Program-made: the position numbers and the translations under genes
The notes under the pieces: model-generated
The model's input: the letters and a program-made list of their open reading frames with translations, nothing else
The model's database searches: none
What the model was told of the DNA's origin: nothing
Assembly: GCF_031844705.1 (NCBI RefSeq)
Contig: NZ_CP134609.1
Span: 4,030,001-4,094,000, forward strand
DNA length: 64,000 bases
Direction: 5' to 3'
DNA from: Streptomyces sp. ITFR-16
GTDB lineage: Bacteria > Actinomycetota > Actinomycetes > Streptomycetales > Streptomycetaceae
Shown here: in pieces, positions 8,677 to 17,353 of the stretch
Numbering within the stretch: the first letter of the stretch is position 1
Layout: every line of letters starts with the position of its first letter

Positions 8677-8717
8677 GCCAAACCCCCACCCTTGCTCGTC
8701 ATAGTCGGTCGGGCCGA

Positions 8718-9230
8718 TCAGCGCGCGGCGAACTCCGCGATGCTGCCGCCCAGATGCGCCCTCAGCCGGGCGAGTGCACGGGTACTGCGGGTGCGTACGG
8801 CCGCGGAGCTGACGTTGAGGGCGTCAGCGGTCTCCGTGATGGACCGGTCCTCCCAGTACCGCAGCACGACCACCGCCCGGTCCTTGGCCGGCAGCTCCCG
8901 CAGCGCGTCCAGGAGCATGAGCCGCAGCGGGGCATCGCCCTGCGCGGCCTTCTCCGAGACCTCCGGTATCTCGTCGCTCGGCCGCTCGCCCGCCGAACGC
9001 CGCCGCTGGTGAGCCAGAAAGACCCGTACGAGAACGGTCTGCGCGTACGCCGCCGGGTTGCCGAGCTTCGACGTCCTGCCCCACACCACGTACATCCGCC
9101 CCAGCGTCTCCTGGACCAGATCCTCGGCGAGATACGTGTCGCCGCTGGTCAGCAGGCACGCCGAACGGAACAGATGCCCCATGCGGGCCGCTGCGAACTC
9201 CCGGAAGGCGCTCTCCTGGGACCGTCTCAT
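8718..9230 (-). CDS. SigE-family RNA polymerase sigma factor (ECF type)
   Basis: A 170-residue ECF sigma factor. Region 2 is seen in the first half (HLFRSACLLTSGDTYLAEDL, then VQETLGRMYVVW) and region 4 in the second half (LRELPAKDRAVVVLRYWED, ITETADALNVSSAAVRTRST). The wording matches the Streptomyces SigE-fam_strep group (TIGR02983), which typically has a membrane protein gene directly downstream, as here. It probably recruits RNA polymerase to a small regulon in response to a signal sensed by that partner. It is distinct from the true SigE of cell-envelope stress. Confidence 0.88.
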   Translation of the reverse strand: MRRSQESAFREFAAARMGHLFRSACLLTSGDTYLAEDLVQETLGRMYVVWGRTSKLGNPAAYAQTVLVRVFLAHQRRRSAGERPSDEIPEVSEKAAQGDAPLRLMLLDALRELPAKDRAVVVLRYWEDRSITETADALNVSSAAVRTRSTRALARLRAHLGGSIAEFAAR

Positions 9231-9354
9231 CCGCCGCCCTTCCCCCTCGCCTCATCATCAACACCCTTTAGATGCGGTGGGGGTGGCGGAATGTTTCACC
9301 CGGGCCGTCATCTCCCTCGCGTCCTTGAGCGAGTGCCCCACGGCCGGCGGCCCG

Positions 9355-9933
9355 TCACTGCTGGTCCGTGCCGTCCGCCGGGTGGGGAAGCAGCGGGAAC
9401 AGCCGGGTGATGAGGGCCACCGGCCGAGCGCCCTCGGGCCGGGCCAGGGGGCGTTGTTCACGGTCCTGATAGGGCGCGAGCGCCTGTCGGATCACGTGCG
9501 CTACCCGGCTCATCTCGTCGGGTGTCAGATAGGCGACGGCGCTGAAGGCCTCGTCGTGGCGCCATGCGGACGGCGCTTCGTCGCGCTGGGTCAGCCAGCG
9601 CTGCCAGCTCTCGTCCTCCAGGCCGCGGGCCAGATCGCCGAACCGTTCCTCCATGGGCGCGTCGGCAGCGGGAGTGCGCTGCCTCAGCCGCCATGGCCGG
9701 GCGCGGCCCCCGTGGTGCGGGGCCTCTTCGATGTATCCGTGACGCGCGAGCTGGCGCAGGTGGAATGAGCAGAGGCCGGAGCTGTACCCCAGCCGGGTCG
9801 CGGCTTCGGTCGCCGTGACCGTGCCGACTTCGGCGAGCAGCTCCAGCAGGGCTGTGCGCACGTCGTGCTCACGCAGTTCCTCACCGGTGCCGGCTGCGTG
9901 CTCGCCCGGGGTGTTGACGTCATCTTCAGTCAC
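9355..9933 (-). CDS. ArsR-like helix-turn-helix regulator
   Basis: From the GTG at 9933 the protein is 192 residues. The N-terminal 75 residues form a winged helix (VRTALLELLAEVGTVTATEAATRLGYSSG, FHLRQLARHGYIEE) of the ArsR/HTH_20 kind used by many Streptomyces regulators; the C-terminal half (DESWQRWL, LTPDEMSRVAHVI) is typical of that group. The GTG lies inside an operator-like palindrome with no ribosome site, so the mRNA may be leaderless. A TTG at 9969 is the alternative start. It is divergent from a deformylase gene and probably represses both. Confidence 0.8.
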   Translation of the reverse strand: MTEDDVNTPGEHAAGTGEELREHDVRTALLELLAEVGTVTATEAATRLGYSSGLCSFHLRQLARHGYIEEAPHHGGRARPWRLRQRTPAADAPMEERFGDLARGLEDESWQRWLTQRDEAPSAWRHDEAFSAVAYLTPDEMSRVAHVIRQALAPYQDREQRPLARPEGARPVALITRLFPLLPHPADGTDQQ

Positions 9934-9959
9934 TTTGCAAAGTCTGCTACTTTGCAAAG
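9932..9959. promoter_or_regulatory. tandem TTTGCAAA palindromes (candidate ArsR-like operator)
   Basis: ACTTTGCAAAGT (9932-9943) and CTTTGCAAAG (9950-9959) are perfect palindromes whose centres are 17 bp apart, in the gap between the divergent regulator and deformylase genes. Position and symmetry suggest autoregulatory binding sites. Confidence 0.65.
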
Positions 9960-10044
9960 GAGTTGGCAAGCAGCAGTCCTGCTGCGGGCATCAGCCGCGG
10001 TGGCCTCTGCGGCATCTGCGGCATGCGCAAAAGGGGAGACAGCC

Positions 10045-10707
10045 ATGTCTGTTCATCAGGAGCGGTCCCGCTCCGCCGACCGGCGAGTCCGCGTGCAGGG
10101 CAGCCCGGTGGACAGCTGTCCGGCTCCGCCACCGGAGGCGGAACGGGGTTCGGTGCGCCGGATCACGGTGGTGGGTGAGGAGGTCCTGAGCCGTCCGTGC
10201 CGGGAGGTGACCGAGTTCGGGACCTCGGAGCTGTCGGCGCTGATCGACGACATGTTCCTGACCATGCACGTCGCCGACGGAGCCGGCCTGGCCGCCAACC
10301 AAGTGGGCGTCGACCTGCGGCTGTTCGTGTACGACTGCCCGGACGAGGAGGGGATCCGGCATGTCGGTCACCTCATCAACCCGGTGCTGGAGCTGCCGGA
10401 TCCGGGAAGCCGGCGGCTCGTCGACGATGTCGAGGGCTGCCTGTCCGTGCCGGGCGCCACCATGGCGGTGCCCCGCACCGATCGTGCCGTCGTGCGCGGG
10501 TTCGACAAGGACGGCCGCCCTCTCGTCATCGAGGGATGGGGCTACTTCGCCCGGTGTCTGCAGCATGAGACCGATCACCTGATCGGCCACACGTATCTCG
10601 ACCGGCTCTCCAAGCGGGACCGCAAGGACGCCCTGCGGCAGATGGAGGACCGCCGTGAGGACGTTTTCGCCCGACGCGCGACCAAGGCCGCCGGCCTCGG
10701 ACGATGA
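10045..10707 (+). CDS. def: peptide deformylase
   Basis: Removes the formyl group from N-terminal formylmethionine of new proteins. The 220-residue protein has all three signature motifs: GAGLAANQ (79-86), EGCLS (130-134, metal-binding Cys132) and HETDH (174-178, metal-binding histidines and catalytic Glu175). ATG at 10045 follows a GGGGAG ribosome site. About 38 residues precede the conserved core. Streptomyces normally carry several deformylases, so this is probably an accessory copy. Its placement opposite an ArsR-like regulator suggests it is conditionally expressed rather than the housekeeping enzyme. Confidence 0.92.
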   Translation: MSVHQERSRSADRRVRVQGSPVDSCPAPPPEAERGSVRRITVVGEEVLSRPCREVTEFGTSELSALIDDMFLTMHVADGAGLAANQVGVDLRLFVYDCPDEEGIRHVGHLINPVLELPDPGSRRLVDDVEGCLSVPGATMAVPRTDRAVVRGFDKDGRPLVIEGWGYFARCLQHETDHLIGHTYLDRLSKRDRKDALRQMEDRREDVFARRATKAAGLGR

Positions 10708-10861
10708 ACCTCGCGGCGGCAGCGGCCACTTCGCCGCCGAGGGGCGCGGGGCGGTATCTCGCGCTGCCTCATCTGCGGTTGTCTCGGCTCGCGGTGCGTC
10801 CCCGCCAGGTTTGGGGCGACACGGGTGCGGTTCCTCCGTGCCGCGCGGCGCCCTCGTGACG

Positions 10862-11494
10862 TCAGACGGCGCGCTTCACGTGGCGGACCAGCCACATCAG
10901 CAGGGCGTCCAGATCGGCGGCGGCCGAAAGGACCCGGTCGACCGCCTCGGGAGTGTGCACCCACTCCTCGCAGCCGAGGGAACGTGCCGCGATCAGCGAA
11001 CGGTGACGCAGCAGCTCCGCACGGGGGTGGTCCGCCGGAAAGCCGCGCGGCGGGCGTTTCATCACGTCCCCGGAGAGGTCGTAACCCTTGCTCCGCACCT
11101 CATCGACCAGCGCGGACAGTTCGCGGCCGCTCCCCTCGGAGGCCACGGCTTTGCGGAACATGTCCACCTGGCCGGGGTCGGGGTACCACCAAGCGCCCTG
11201 GATCCGCAGGCCGTCCAGGGAGAACCGCAGATTGATCTCGATCTTGCGGCCGAGCCGGATCACCGCGCCCTGGTGCTGCCACCACCAAGAGTTGGTGCGG
11301 TAGTGCCAGACGGAGAAGTCCTCGTACCGGGAGTCGGTGTCCGCGACCTCGTTGAGCAGGTCGATCATCGGCTGCCGGACCAGGCGTTCGCGGTCCGCGC
11401 GACAGCGCTCGCGGGTCGCGCGGGCCGGTTCGCCCTGGAGCTGCCACAGCACGTCCATGGCCTGCTCCGGCCAGCCGGTGAACTGTCCGTGCAT
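10862..11494 (-). CDS. DUF2461-type conserved protein
   Basis: A 210-residue soluble protein with a tryptophan-rich middle (SVWHYRTNSWWWQHQ), a basic beta-rich block (GRKIEINLRFSLDGL) and a following RIQGAWWYPDPGQ segment. The general pattern resembles Streptomyces proteins annotated as DUF2461, of unknown function. No signal peptide or membrane helix is visible. It is monocistronic, convergent with def. No function can be assigned. Confidence 0.6.
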   Translation of the reverse strand: MHGQFTGWPEQAMDVLWQLQGEPARATRERCRADRERLVRQPMIDLLNEVADTDSRYEDFSVWHYRTNSWWWQHQGAVIRLGRKIEINLRFSLDGLRIQGAWWYPDPGQVDMFRKAVASEGSGRELSALVDEVRSKGYDLSGDVMKRPPRGFPADHPRAELLRHRSLIAARSLGCEEWVHTPEAVDRVLSAAADLDALLMWLVRHVKRAV

Positions 11495-11617
11495 GCGGGC
11501 AGGTTAGCTCACCCATGGTCCGCGCGCGGAGAGCGAGACGGGTGGGGCGGCGTGCAGGCGGTATGAAGCGGGCGGTAAGACTGTGCAGCCGGACGTGAGA
11601 TCCCACAGCGCGTTCGA

Positions 11618-13096
11618 TCAGGTCTGTGCCATGTCCACGAAGCGCGAGTAGTGGCCCTGGAAGGCCACCGTGATCGTGGCCGTCGGGCCGTTACGGTGCT
11701 TGGCCACGATCAGGTCGGCCTCGCCCGCGCGCGGTGACTCCTTCTCGTAGGCGTCCTCGCGGTGCAGCAGGATCACCATGTCGGCGTCCTGCTCGATGGA
11801 GCCGGACTCACGGAGGTCGGAGACCATCGGCTTCTTGTCCGTGCGCTGCTCGGGGCCACGGTTCAGCTGGGAGAGCGCGATGACCGGCAGCTGCAGCTCC
11901 TTGGCGAGGAGCTTGAGGTTACGGGACATGTCCGAGACCTCCTGCTGGCGGCTCTCGGCCCGCTTCGAACCGCCGGACTGCATCAGCTGCAGGTAGTCGA
12001 TGACCACCAGCTTGAGGTCGTTGCGCTGCTTGAGGCGGCGGCACTTCGCCCGGATCTCCATCATGGAGAGGTTCGGGGAGTCATCGATGTAGAGCGGCGC
12101 CGCCGAGACATCGGGCATGCGCCGCGCCAGCCGGGTCCAGTCCTCGTCGGTCATCGTGCCGGACCGCATGTGGTGCAGGGCGACTCTCGCCTCGGCGGAG
12201 AGAAGGCGCATCGCGATCTCGTTCCGCCCCATTTCGAGGGAGAAGATCACGCTGGGCAGATTGCTCTTGATCGAGCAGGCCCGCGCGAAGTCCAGGGCGA
12301 GGGTGGACTTACCCATGGCGGGGCGGGCCGCGATGACGACCATCTGGCCGGGGTGGAGGCCGTTGGTCAGCGCGTCGAGGTCGGTGAATCCGGTGGGCAC
12401 ACCGGTCATCTCGCCGCTGCGGGAGCCGATCGCCTCGATCTCGTCGAGCGCGCCCTCCATGATGTCGCCGAGGGGGAGGTAGTCCTCACTGGTCCGCTGC
12501 TCGGTGACGGCGTAGATCTCGGCCTGTGCGGAGTTGACGATGTCGTCGACGTCACCGTCGGCGGCATATCCCATCTGCGTGATCTTCGTACCGGCCTCGA
12601 CGAGCCGCCGCAGGACCGCCCGTTCATGGACGATCTCGGCGTAGTACGAGGCGTTGGCCGCGGTCGGCACCGACTGGACGAGGGTGTGCAGATACGGCGC
12701 CCCGCCCACCTTGGTGATCTCACCGCGCTTGACCAGCTCGGCCGCCACCGTGATCGGGTCGGCCGGCTCGCCCTTGGCATAGAGGTCGAGGATCGCCTGG
12801 TAGACGGTCTCGTGGGCCGGACGGTAGAAGTCGTGGCCCTTGATGATCTCCACGACGTCGGCGATGGCGTCCTTGGAGAGGAGCATGCCGCCGAGCACGG
12901 ACTGTTCCGCGTCGAGATCCTGGGGCGGGACGCGCTCGAACCCCGAGGAGCCGCCCTCCCAGTCATGGCTCTCGCGACCGCGGTCGTGCTGTTCTCCTCG
13001 GTCGCGGCCCTCGCCCCGGCGCTGACGGGATACGGGCAGCCGGTCACTGGGGCCGGCCTCGGCCCAGGGATCGTCCAAAGGCTCGGGAATGCTCAT
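11618..13096 (-). CDS. dnaB: replicative DNA helicase DnaB
   Basis: The hexameric 5'-3' helicase of the replication fork, 492 residues. The N-terminal domain starts at VPPQDLDAEQSVLGGMLLS (about 56-160); the RecA-like ATPase has Walker A GKST at 262-265 and the VVIDYLQLM Walker B block. There is no intein, unlike many actinobacterial dnaB genes. A disordered Arg/Asp-rich N-terminal extension of about 50 residues precedes the core. ATG at 13096 has GGAGGTGG upstream; a longer frame to 13273 lacks such a site. The upstream DNA contains a cluster of DnaA-box-like 9-mers. Confidence 0.96.
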   Translation of the reverse strand: MSIPEPLDDPWAEAGPSDRLPVSRQRRGEGRDRGEQHDRGRESHDWEGGSSGFERVPPQDLDAEQSVLGGMLLSKDAIADVVEIIKGHDFYRPAHETVYQAILDLYAKGEPADPITVAAELVKRGEITKVGGAPYLHTLVQSVPTAANASYYAEIVHERAVLRRLVEAGTKITQMGYAADGDVDDIVNSAQAEIYAVTEQRTSEDYLPLGDIMEGALDEIEAIGSRSGEMTGVPTGFTDLDALTNGLHPGQMVVIAARPAMGKSTLALDFARACSIKSNLPSVIFSLEMGRNEIAMRLLSAEARVALHHMRSGTMTDEDWTRLARRMPDVSAAPLYIDDSPNLSMMEIRAKCRRLKQRNDLKLVVIDYLQLMQSGGSKRAESRQQEVSDMSRNLKLLAKELQLPVIALSQLNRGPEQRTDKKPMVSDLRESGSIEQDADMVILLHREDAYEKESPRAGEADLIVAKHRNGPTATITVAFQGHYSRFVDMAQT

Positions 13097-13556
13097 CCGG
13101 CCACCTCCTCCCGTCCGCTCCGCGGACCTAGCCGTGCCACTCTTTCTTACGGCACGGCACCGACAAACAAGACGCCCGACTCCGGTTCCGGTGTGTCGGG
13201 TTCTGTGTGTTTCCAGGGCCGAAACAAGGTGGGGGCGCCGCACCACGGTAGGCGGCCCGACACCGTCAGCCAATCTGGTTATCCACAGGGCATGTGGACT
13301 ACGGACCAGATGCTGTGGAGAACTCCGCAGAACCTGTGCACGGACCGGGGGACAGCACTGTGGACAAACTCATAGCCCTGCCGCCATCACAGGCCTGACC
13401 TGCCCCTTCTCCATCCACGGGCTGTGGGGGGAGAAAAAGTTTCGGAGTCGGCCCAAGATCATGGCAAGCCGCACACAGAAGAACGCCCCACCCGAGCAAA
13501 TGTAAGGATCACCTGGCGGTTGCATCTATTACCTGTGGAAGACTAGATTGACTGCC
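13097..13556. promoter_or_regulatory. dnaB/MATE divergent promoter region with DnaA-box-like 9-mers
   Basis: In this 460-bp gap without a gene, four DnaA-box-like 9-mers fall within 90 bp: TTATCCACA at 13279-13287, and on the minus strand TAGTCCACA (13293-13301), TTCTCCACA (13314-13322) and TTGTCCACA (13359-13367). The last equals the preferred Streptomyces DnaA box. Nothing else is clear apart from presumed promoters for the two divergent genes. Confidence 0.6.
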
Positions 13557-14894
13557 ATGATCCAGGCATCGGCAACCCCGCCGTCCAGTCGCCGACGGCA
13601 AGACCGCGAGATCATCGCACTCGCCGTCCCCGCCTTCGGCGCCCTCGTCGCCGAGCCCCTTTTCGTGATGGTGGACAGCGCGATCGTCGGCCATCTCGGG
13701 ACCCCGCAGCTGGCCGGTCTCGCCGTCGCGGCCGCCCTGCTGACCACCGCCGTCAGCATCTTCGTCTTCCTCGCCTACGCCACCACCGCAGCAGTCGCCC
13801 GCCGGGTCGGCGCCGGCGATCTGGCCTCCGCGATCCGGCAGGGCATGGACGGCATCTGGCTGGCGATCCTGCTCGGCGTCGCCGTCATCGCCCTGACGCT
13901 CCCCCTGGCCCCCTGGCTCGTGGAGGTGTTCGGCGCCTCCCACACAGCGGCCCCCTACGCCACCACCTATCTGCGGATCTCCAGTCTCGGCATCCCCGCC
14001 ATGCTCGTGGTGATGGCCGCCACCGGCGTGCTCCGCGGCCTCCAGAACACCCGCACCCCGCTCTACGTCGCCATCGGCGGCTTCGCGGCCAACGGAGCCC
14101 TCAACGCCGCCCTCGTCTACGGCGCCGGCCTCGGCATCGCCGGATCTGCCTGGGGCACCGTCATCGCACAGGTCGCGATGGCCGTCGCCTATCTCGTCGT
14201 CGTGGTCCGAGGCGCCCGGAGGCACGGTGCCTCGCTGCGCCCCGACGCCGCGGGCATCCGGGCCAGCGCCCAGGCGGGCGTCCCCCTCCTGGTCCGCACG
14301 CTGTCGCTCCGCGCCGTGCTCCTCATCGCCACCGCTGTCGCCGCCCGGCTGGGTGACACCGACATCGCCGCGCACCAGATCATCCTGTCCCTCTGGAGCC
14401 TGATGGCCTTCGCCCTCGATGCCATCGCCATCGCCGGACAGGCCATCATCGGGCGCTTCCTGGGCGCCGACGACACCAAGGGCGCCCGCGAAGCCTGCCG
14501 CCGCATGGTGCAGTGGGGCATCGCCTCGGGCGTGGTCTTCGGCGCTCTGATCGTGCTCGCCCGCCCCTTGTTCGTCCCGCTGTTCACCGGCGACCACTCC
14601 GTGCAGGACACCCTGTTCCCGGCCCTGCTGGTGGTGGCCCTGACCCAGCCCGTCGCCGGGGTCGTCTTCGTCCTGGACGGCGTCCTGATGGGTGCAGGGG
14701 ACGGCCCCTACCTGGCCTGGGCGATGATCGTCACGCTCGCCGTCTTCGCTCCGGCGGCCCTGCTCGTTCCCGCCCTCGGCGGCGGACTGACCGCGCTGTG
14801 GTGCGCGATGGCGCTGATGATGGTGGTCCGGATGGCGACGCTCTGGCTGCGCACCCGCTCGGGCAAGTGGCTGGTCACCGGCGCGACCCGCTGA
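13557..14894 (+). CDS. MATE family efflux transporter (DinF-like)
   Basis: An integral membrane protein of 445 residues with about 12 helices. The opening IIALAVPAFGALVAEPLFVMVDSAIVGHLGT block and the GLQNTRTPLYVAIGG block are characteristic of the DinF branch of multidrug and toxic compound extruders, which exchange Na+ or H+ for organic cations. ATG at 13557 is chosen; a TTG at 13548 is possible, and neither has a strong ribosome site. It diverges from dnaB and ends 16 bp before a long palindrome with a parS core. Confidence 0.88.
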   Translation: MIQASATPPSSRRRQDREIIALAVPAFGALVAEPLFVMVDSAIVGHLGTPQLAGLAVAAALLTTAVSIFVFLAYATTAAVARRVGAGDLASAIRQGMDGIWLAILLGVAVIALTLPLAPWLVEVFGASHTAAPYATTYLRISSLGIPAMLVVMAATGVLRGLQNTRTPLYVAIGGFAANGALNAALVYGAGLGIAGSAWGTVIAQVAMAVAYLVVVVRGARRHGASLRPDAAGIRASAQAGVPLLVRTLSLRAVLLIATAVAARLGDTDIAAHQIILSLWSLMAFALDAIAIAGQAIIGRFLGADDTKGAREACRRMVQWGIASGVVFGALIVLARPLFVPLFTGDHSVQDTLFPALLVVALTQPVAGVVFVLDGVLMGAGDGPYLAWAMIVTLAVFAPAALLVPALGGGLTALWCAMALMMVVRMATLWLRTRSGKWLVTGATR

Positions 14895-14909
14895 ACCCTT
14901 ACGGAAGCT

Positions 14910-14955
14910 GCGCACCTGTGCCCCTGTTTCACGTGAAACAGGGGCACAGGTGCGC
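14910..14955. other. parS: parS site 2 at the centre of a 46-bp perfect palindrome
   Basis: The ParB site GTTTCACGTGAAAC occupies 14926-14939. The symmetry continues perfectly outward to 14910 and 14955 (23-bp arms). It follows the MATE gene and precedes the rplI terminator on the other strand, so the same palindrome can form a terminator stem in RNA. Confidence 0.92.
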
Positions 14956-14977
14956 GGGGCAGAGGCATCCGGAAACG

Positions 14978-15011
14978 GTGAAGGGCCGCACCTCACGGTG
15001 CGGCCCTTCAC
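14978..15011 (-). terminator. terminator of the rpsF-ssb-rpsR-rplI operon
   Basis: A perfect 15-bp stem (GTGAAGGGCCGCACC and its complement) with a 4-base loop, 24 bp past the rplI stop. Confidence 0.85.
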
Positions 15012-15034
15012 TGTTCTGCTGATGTGCAGCCCAA

Positions 15035-15481
15035 TCAGGCAGCAACAACCTCGACGCCGAGCTTCGCAGCGACCTCGGGGTGCAGACGCACGGACACCTG
15101 GTGTCCGCCGAGCGTCTTGATCGGCGAGCCGAGCTCGACGCGACGCTTGTCGACATCCGGACCACCGGCAGCCTTGATCGCCGAGGCGATGTCGGCCGGG
15201 GTGACGGAGCCGAAGAGACGACCGGCGTCGCCGGAGCGAACGGCCAGCCGGACCTTCACGGCCTCGAGCTTGGTCTTGATCTCGTTGGCCTGCTCGATCG
15301 TGGCGATCTCGTGGATCTTGCGGGCGCGGCGGATCTGCGCCACGTCCTTCTCGCCACCCTTGGTCCAGCGAATGGCGAAGCCACGCGGAACCAGGTAGTT
15401 ACGGGCGTACCCGTCCTTGACGTCAACGACGTCGCCAGCGGCACCGAGGCCGGAGACCTCGTGGGTGAGGATGATCTTCAT
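15035..15481 (-). CDS. rplI: 50S ribosomal protein L9
   Basis: Binds 23S rRNA at the base of the L1 stalk. The 148-residue length and the opening MKIILTHEVSGLGAAGDVVDVKDGY block, then NYLVPRGFAIRWT, are diagnostic. A linker helix and C-terminal domain (GRLFGSVTPADIASAI) are intact. It is the last gene of the rpsF-ssb-rpsR-rplI operon, 18 bp after rpsR. Confidence 0.97.
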   Translation of the reverse strand: MKIILTHEVSGLGAAGDVVDVKDGYARNYLVPRGFAIRWTKGGEKDVAQIRRARKIHEIATIEQANEIKTKLEAVKVRLAVRSGDAGRLFGSVTPADIASAIKAAGGPDVDKRRVELGSPIKTLGGHQVSVRLHPEVAAKLGVEVVAA

Positions 15482-15499
15482 GATTCGGTCACCCTTCCC

Positions 15500-15736
15500 T
15501 TATCGCGCGGTGGACGTGTAGGGCAGCAGCGCCATCTCACGGCTGTTCTTCACAGCCGTGGCGACGTCACGCTGGTGCTGCGTGCAGTTGCCGGTGACGC
15601 GGCGGGCACGGATCTTGCCGCGGTCGGAAATGAACTTCCGCAGCATGTTCGTGTCCTTGTAGTCCACGTACTGGGTCTTGTCCTTGCAGAACGCGCAGAC
15701 CTTCTTCTTAGGCTTGCGCACAGGCGGCTTCGCCAT
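15500..15736 (-). CDS. rpsR: 30S ribosomal protein S18 (cysteine-containing form)
   Basis: The 78-residue protein has the S18 core (YVDYKDTNMLRKFISDRGKI). It keeps a CAFC pair near residue 14 and a later CTQH, the zinc-ribbon (C+) form. Streptomyces often hold a second zinc-independent S18 elsewhere under Zur control, so this is the zinc-requiring housekeeping version. It lies between ssb and rplI in the standard operon. Confidence 0.96.
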   Translation of the reverse strand: MAKPPVRKPKKKVCAFCKDKTQYVDYKDTNMLRKFISDRGKIRARRVTGNCTQHQRDVATAVKNSREMALLPYTSTAR

Positions 15737-15779
15737 GGTGTTTCTCCTGTGTGATCAAGAAGTGGGGGTACGAGCTGCC

Positions 15780-16394
15780 CTAGAAGGGAGGCTCGTCCGA
15801 GTAGCCGCCGCCAGAGCCGCCGGAACCGCCGGAGCTTCCGCCCCAGCCGCCTCCGCCGCCCTGCTGACCCCCGCCCTGCTGGCCGCCGGCCGGCGCGCTC
15901 GTGGCCCACGGGTCGTCGGCGGGAGCGCCGCCACCACCCTGCTGGCCACCAGCACCGGGACCGCCGCCCCAGTTACCGCCACCCTGCTGACCGCCGCCGT
16001 ATCCACCCTGGCCGCCCTGGCCACCACGACCGGTGGTCTTGGTGACCTTGGCGGTGGCGCTCTTGAGACTGGGGCCGACTTCCTCGACGTCCAGCTCGTA
16101 GACCGTGCGCTTGACGCCCTCGCGGTCTTCGTACGACCGCTGCTTCAGCCGGCCCTGCACGACAACGCGCATGCCTCGCGTGAGCGACTCGGCGACGTTC
16201 TCCGCCGCCTGCCGCCAGACCGAGCAGGTGAGGAACAGGCCTTCGCCGTCCTTCCACTCATTGGTCTGCCGGTCGAAGATGCGGGGAGTGGACGCGACAC
16301 GGAACTTCGCGACCGCCGCACCGGACGGGGTGAAGCGCAGCTCGGGGTCGTCGACGAGATTGCCGACGACCGTGATGACGGTCTCGCCTGCCAT
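15780..16394 (-). CDS. ssb: single-stranded DNA-binding protein
   Basis: Coats single-stranded DNA at the fork. The OB-fold occupies residues 1-120 (MAGETVITVVGNLVDDPELRF, then FRVAST and GLFLTCSVWR). A glycine/glutamine-rich linker of about 80 residues follows, ending in the acidic tip DEPPF that recruits partner proteins. At 204 residues with the tip intact it is the essential SsbA-type copy. The linker DNA is repetitive (GGYGGG/QQGGG codons). Confidence 0.96.
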   Translation of the reverse strand: MAGETVITVVGNLVDDPELRFTPSGAAVAKFRVASTPRIFDRQTNEWKDGEGLFLTCSVWRQAAENVAESLTRGMRVVVQGRLKQRSYEDREGVKRTVYELDVEEVGPSLKSATAKVTKTTGRGGQGGQGGYGGGQQGGGNWGGGPGAGGQQGGGGAPADDPWATSAPAGGQQGGGQQGGGGGWGGSSGGSGGSGGGYSDEPPF

Positions 16395-16468
16395 GGATGA
16401 ACCTCTCGGCGGGGATTGCTTCTGGCTGCTTGCTGCTACTCGAACCCGATGACCGCTGAGCTAGAAGC

Positions 16469-16759
16469 TCAGTGGATCTCGGGACGGAGGACCTTGGTCC
16501 GGAGGACCGACTCGTTCAGGTTCATCTGGCGGTCGAGCTCCTTGACGACCGCAGGCTCGGCCTGCAGGTCGATGACCGAGTAGATGCCCTCGGGCTTCTT
16601 CTTGATCTCGTAAGCGAGCCGACGACGGCCCCAGGTGTCGACCTTCTCAACCTTTCCTTCGCCCTCACGGACGACGGAGAGGAAGTTCTCGATCAGCGGG
16701 GAGACTGCTCGCTCCTCGAGATCGGGGTCGAGGATGACCATCACCTCGTAGTGACGCAT
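16469..16759 (-). CDS. rpsF: 30S ribosomal protein S6
   Basis: A 96-residue protein with the S6 fold signature (MRHYEVMVILDPDLEERAV, VEKVDTWGRRRLAYEIKKK, VIDLQAEPAVVKELDRQMN). It is the first gene of the operon. ATG at 16759 is preceded by AGGAGGTG; the long frame reaching 17323 has no such support and crosses the divergent gene. Confidence 0.97.
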   Translation of the reverse strand: MRHYEVMVILDPDLEERAVSPLIENFLSVVREGEGKVEKVDTWGRRRLAYEIKKKPEGIYSVIDLQAEPAVVKELDRQMNLNESVLRTKVLRPEIH

Positions 16760-17038
16760 GTGGAACCCACCTCCTTTGGACTCAGCGGCCACGGTCGTTC
16801 CGTGGCAGGAGGGTCGTGATGCGTAAGCAACAGTGTCTCCGAATAAAACAGCCGCCACTGACAACGCCCTCCGTCGAGGAGGGGCCGACTGTGCTGGCCA
16901 GGGCAGACACCGGTGCAGACCGTACAGAGTACCTGCAGACCGGCTTCCGGTTGAAATCCGGTGGTCAGGAGACGCAATCTGTACACATCGGGTGTGAGCG
17001 GCGCCACGAGGCGCCGCCTTTCGGCCAGGAGGTACTCC

Positions 17039-17353
17039 ATGGCACAGACACTGCGGACCCGCCCCTCCGTCTCCCTCTTCGCGACGGACGGCAGGCCCCA
17101 TCCGCTTCAGGACACCCTGGTCGTGGTCACGGTGGTCCTGGGCGCCCTCGCGTTCGTGACGGCGATGTTCCACAACCTGCATCTGATCAGCTCGTGGGCA
17201 GGGCTCATCGGCATCATCACGGGTGCCTACGGGCAGTACATCTCCGTGACCACACGGGAGAGGTTCCCGCTGATCCTCGGTATGGGCGCGGCCGCGATCG
17301 GGTTCTTCCTGGGGATGGCCCACGGCGGTCTCTTCGGCGGCGTGATCGGCTGA
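17039..17353 (+). CDS. small integral membrane protein, conserved hypothetical
   Basis: A 104-residue protein with about three membrane helices (VVVTVVLGALAFVTAMF; SWAGLIGIITGAYGQYI; LILGMGAAAIGFFLGMAHGG). ATG at 17039 follows AGGAGG (17027-17032). Function unknown. A small perfect hairpin (CGGCGCC stem, 16999-17016) lies just before the ribosome site and could affect translation. A strong terminator follows the stop at once, so the gene is monocistronic, divergent from rpsF. Confidence 0.75.
   Translation: MAQTLRTRPSVSLFATDGRPHPLQDTLVVVTVVLGALAFVTAMFHNLHLISSWAGLIGIITGAYGQYISVTTRERFPLILGMGAAAIGFFLGMAHGGLFGGVIG

Noticed and set aside
10873..10886. possible parS (GCTTCACGTGGCGG)
   Set aside because: Only the central TTCACGTG matches; three or more outer positions differ, and it lies in coding sequence.
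13089..13505. 138-residue open frame upstream of the MATE gene
   Set aside because: It starts antisense to the dnaB start region and runs through DnaA-box-like DNA; no ribosome site or domain.
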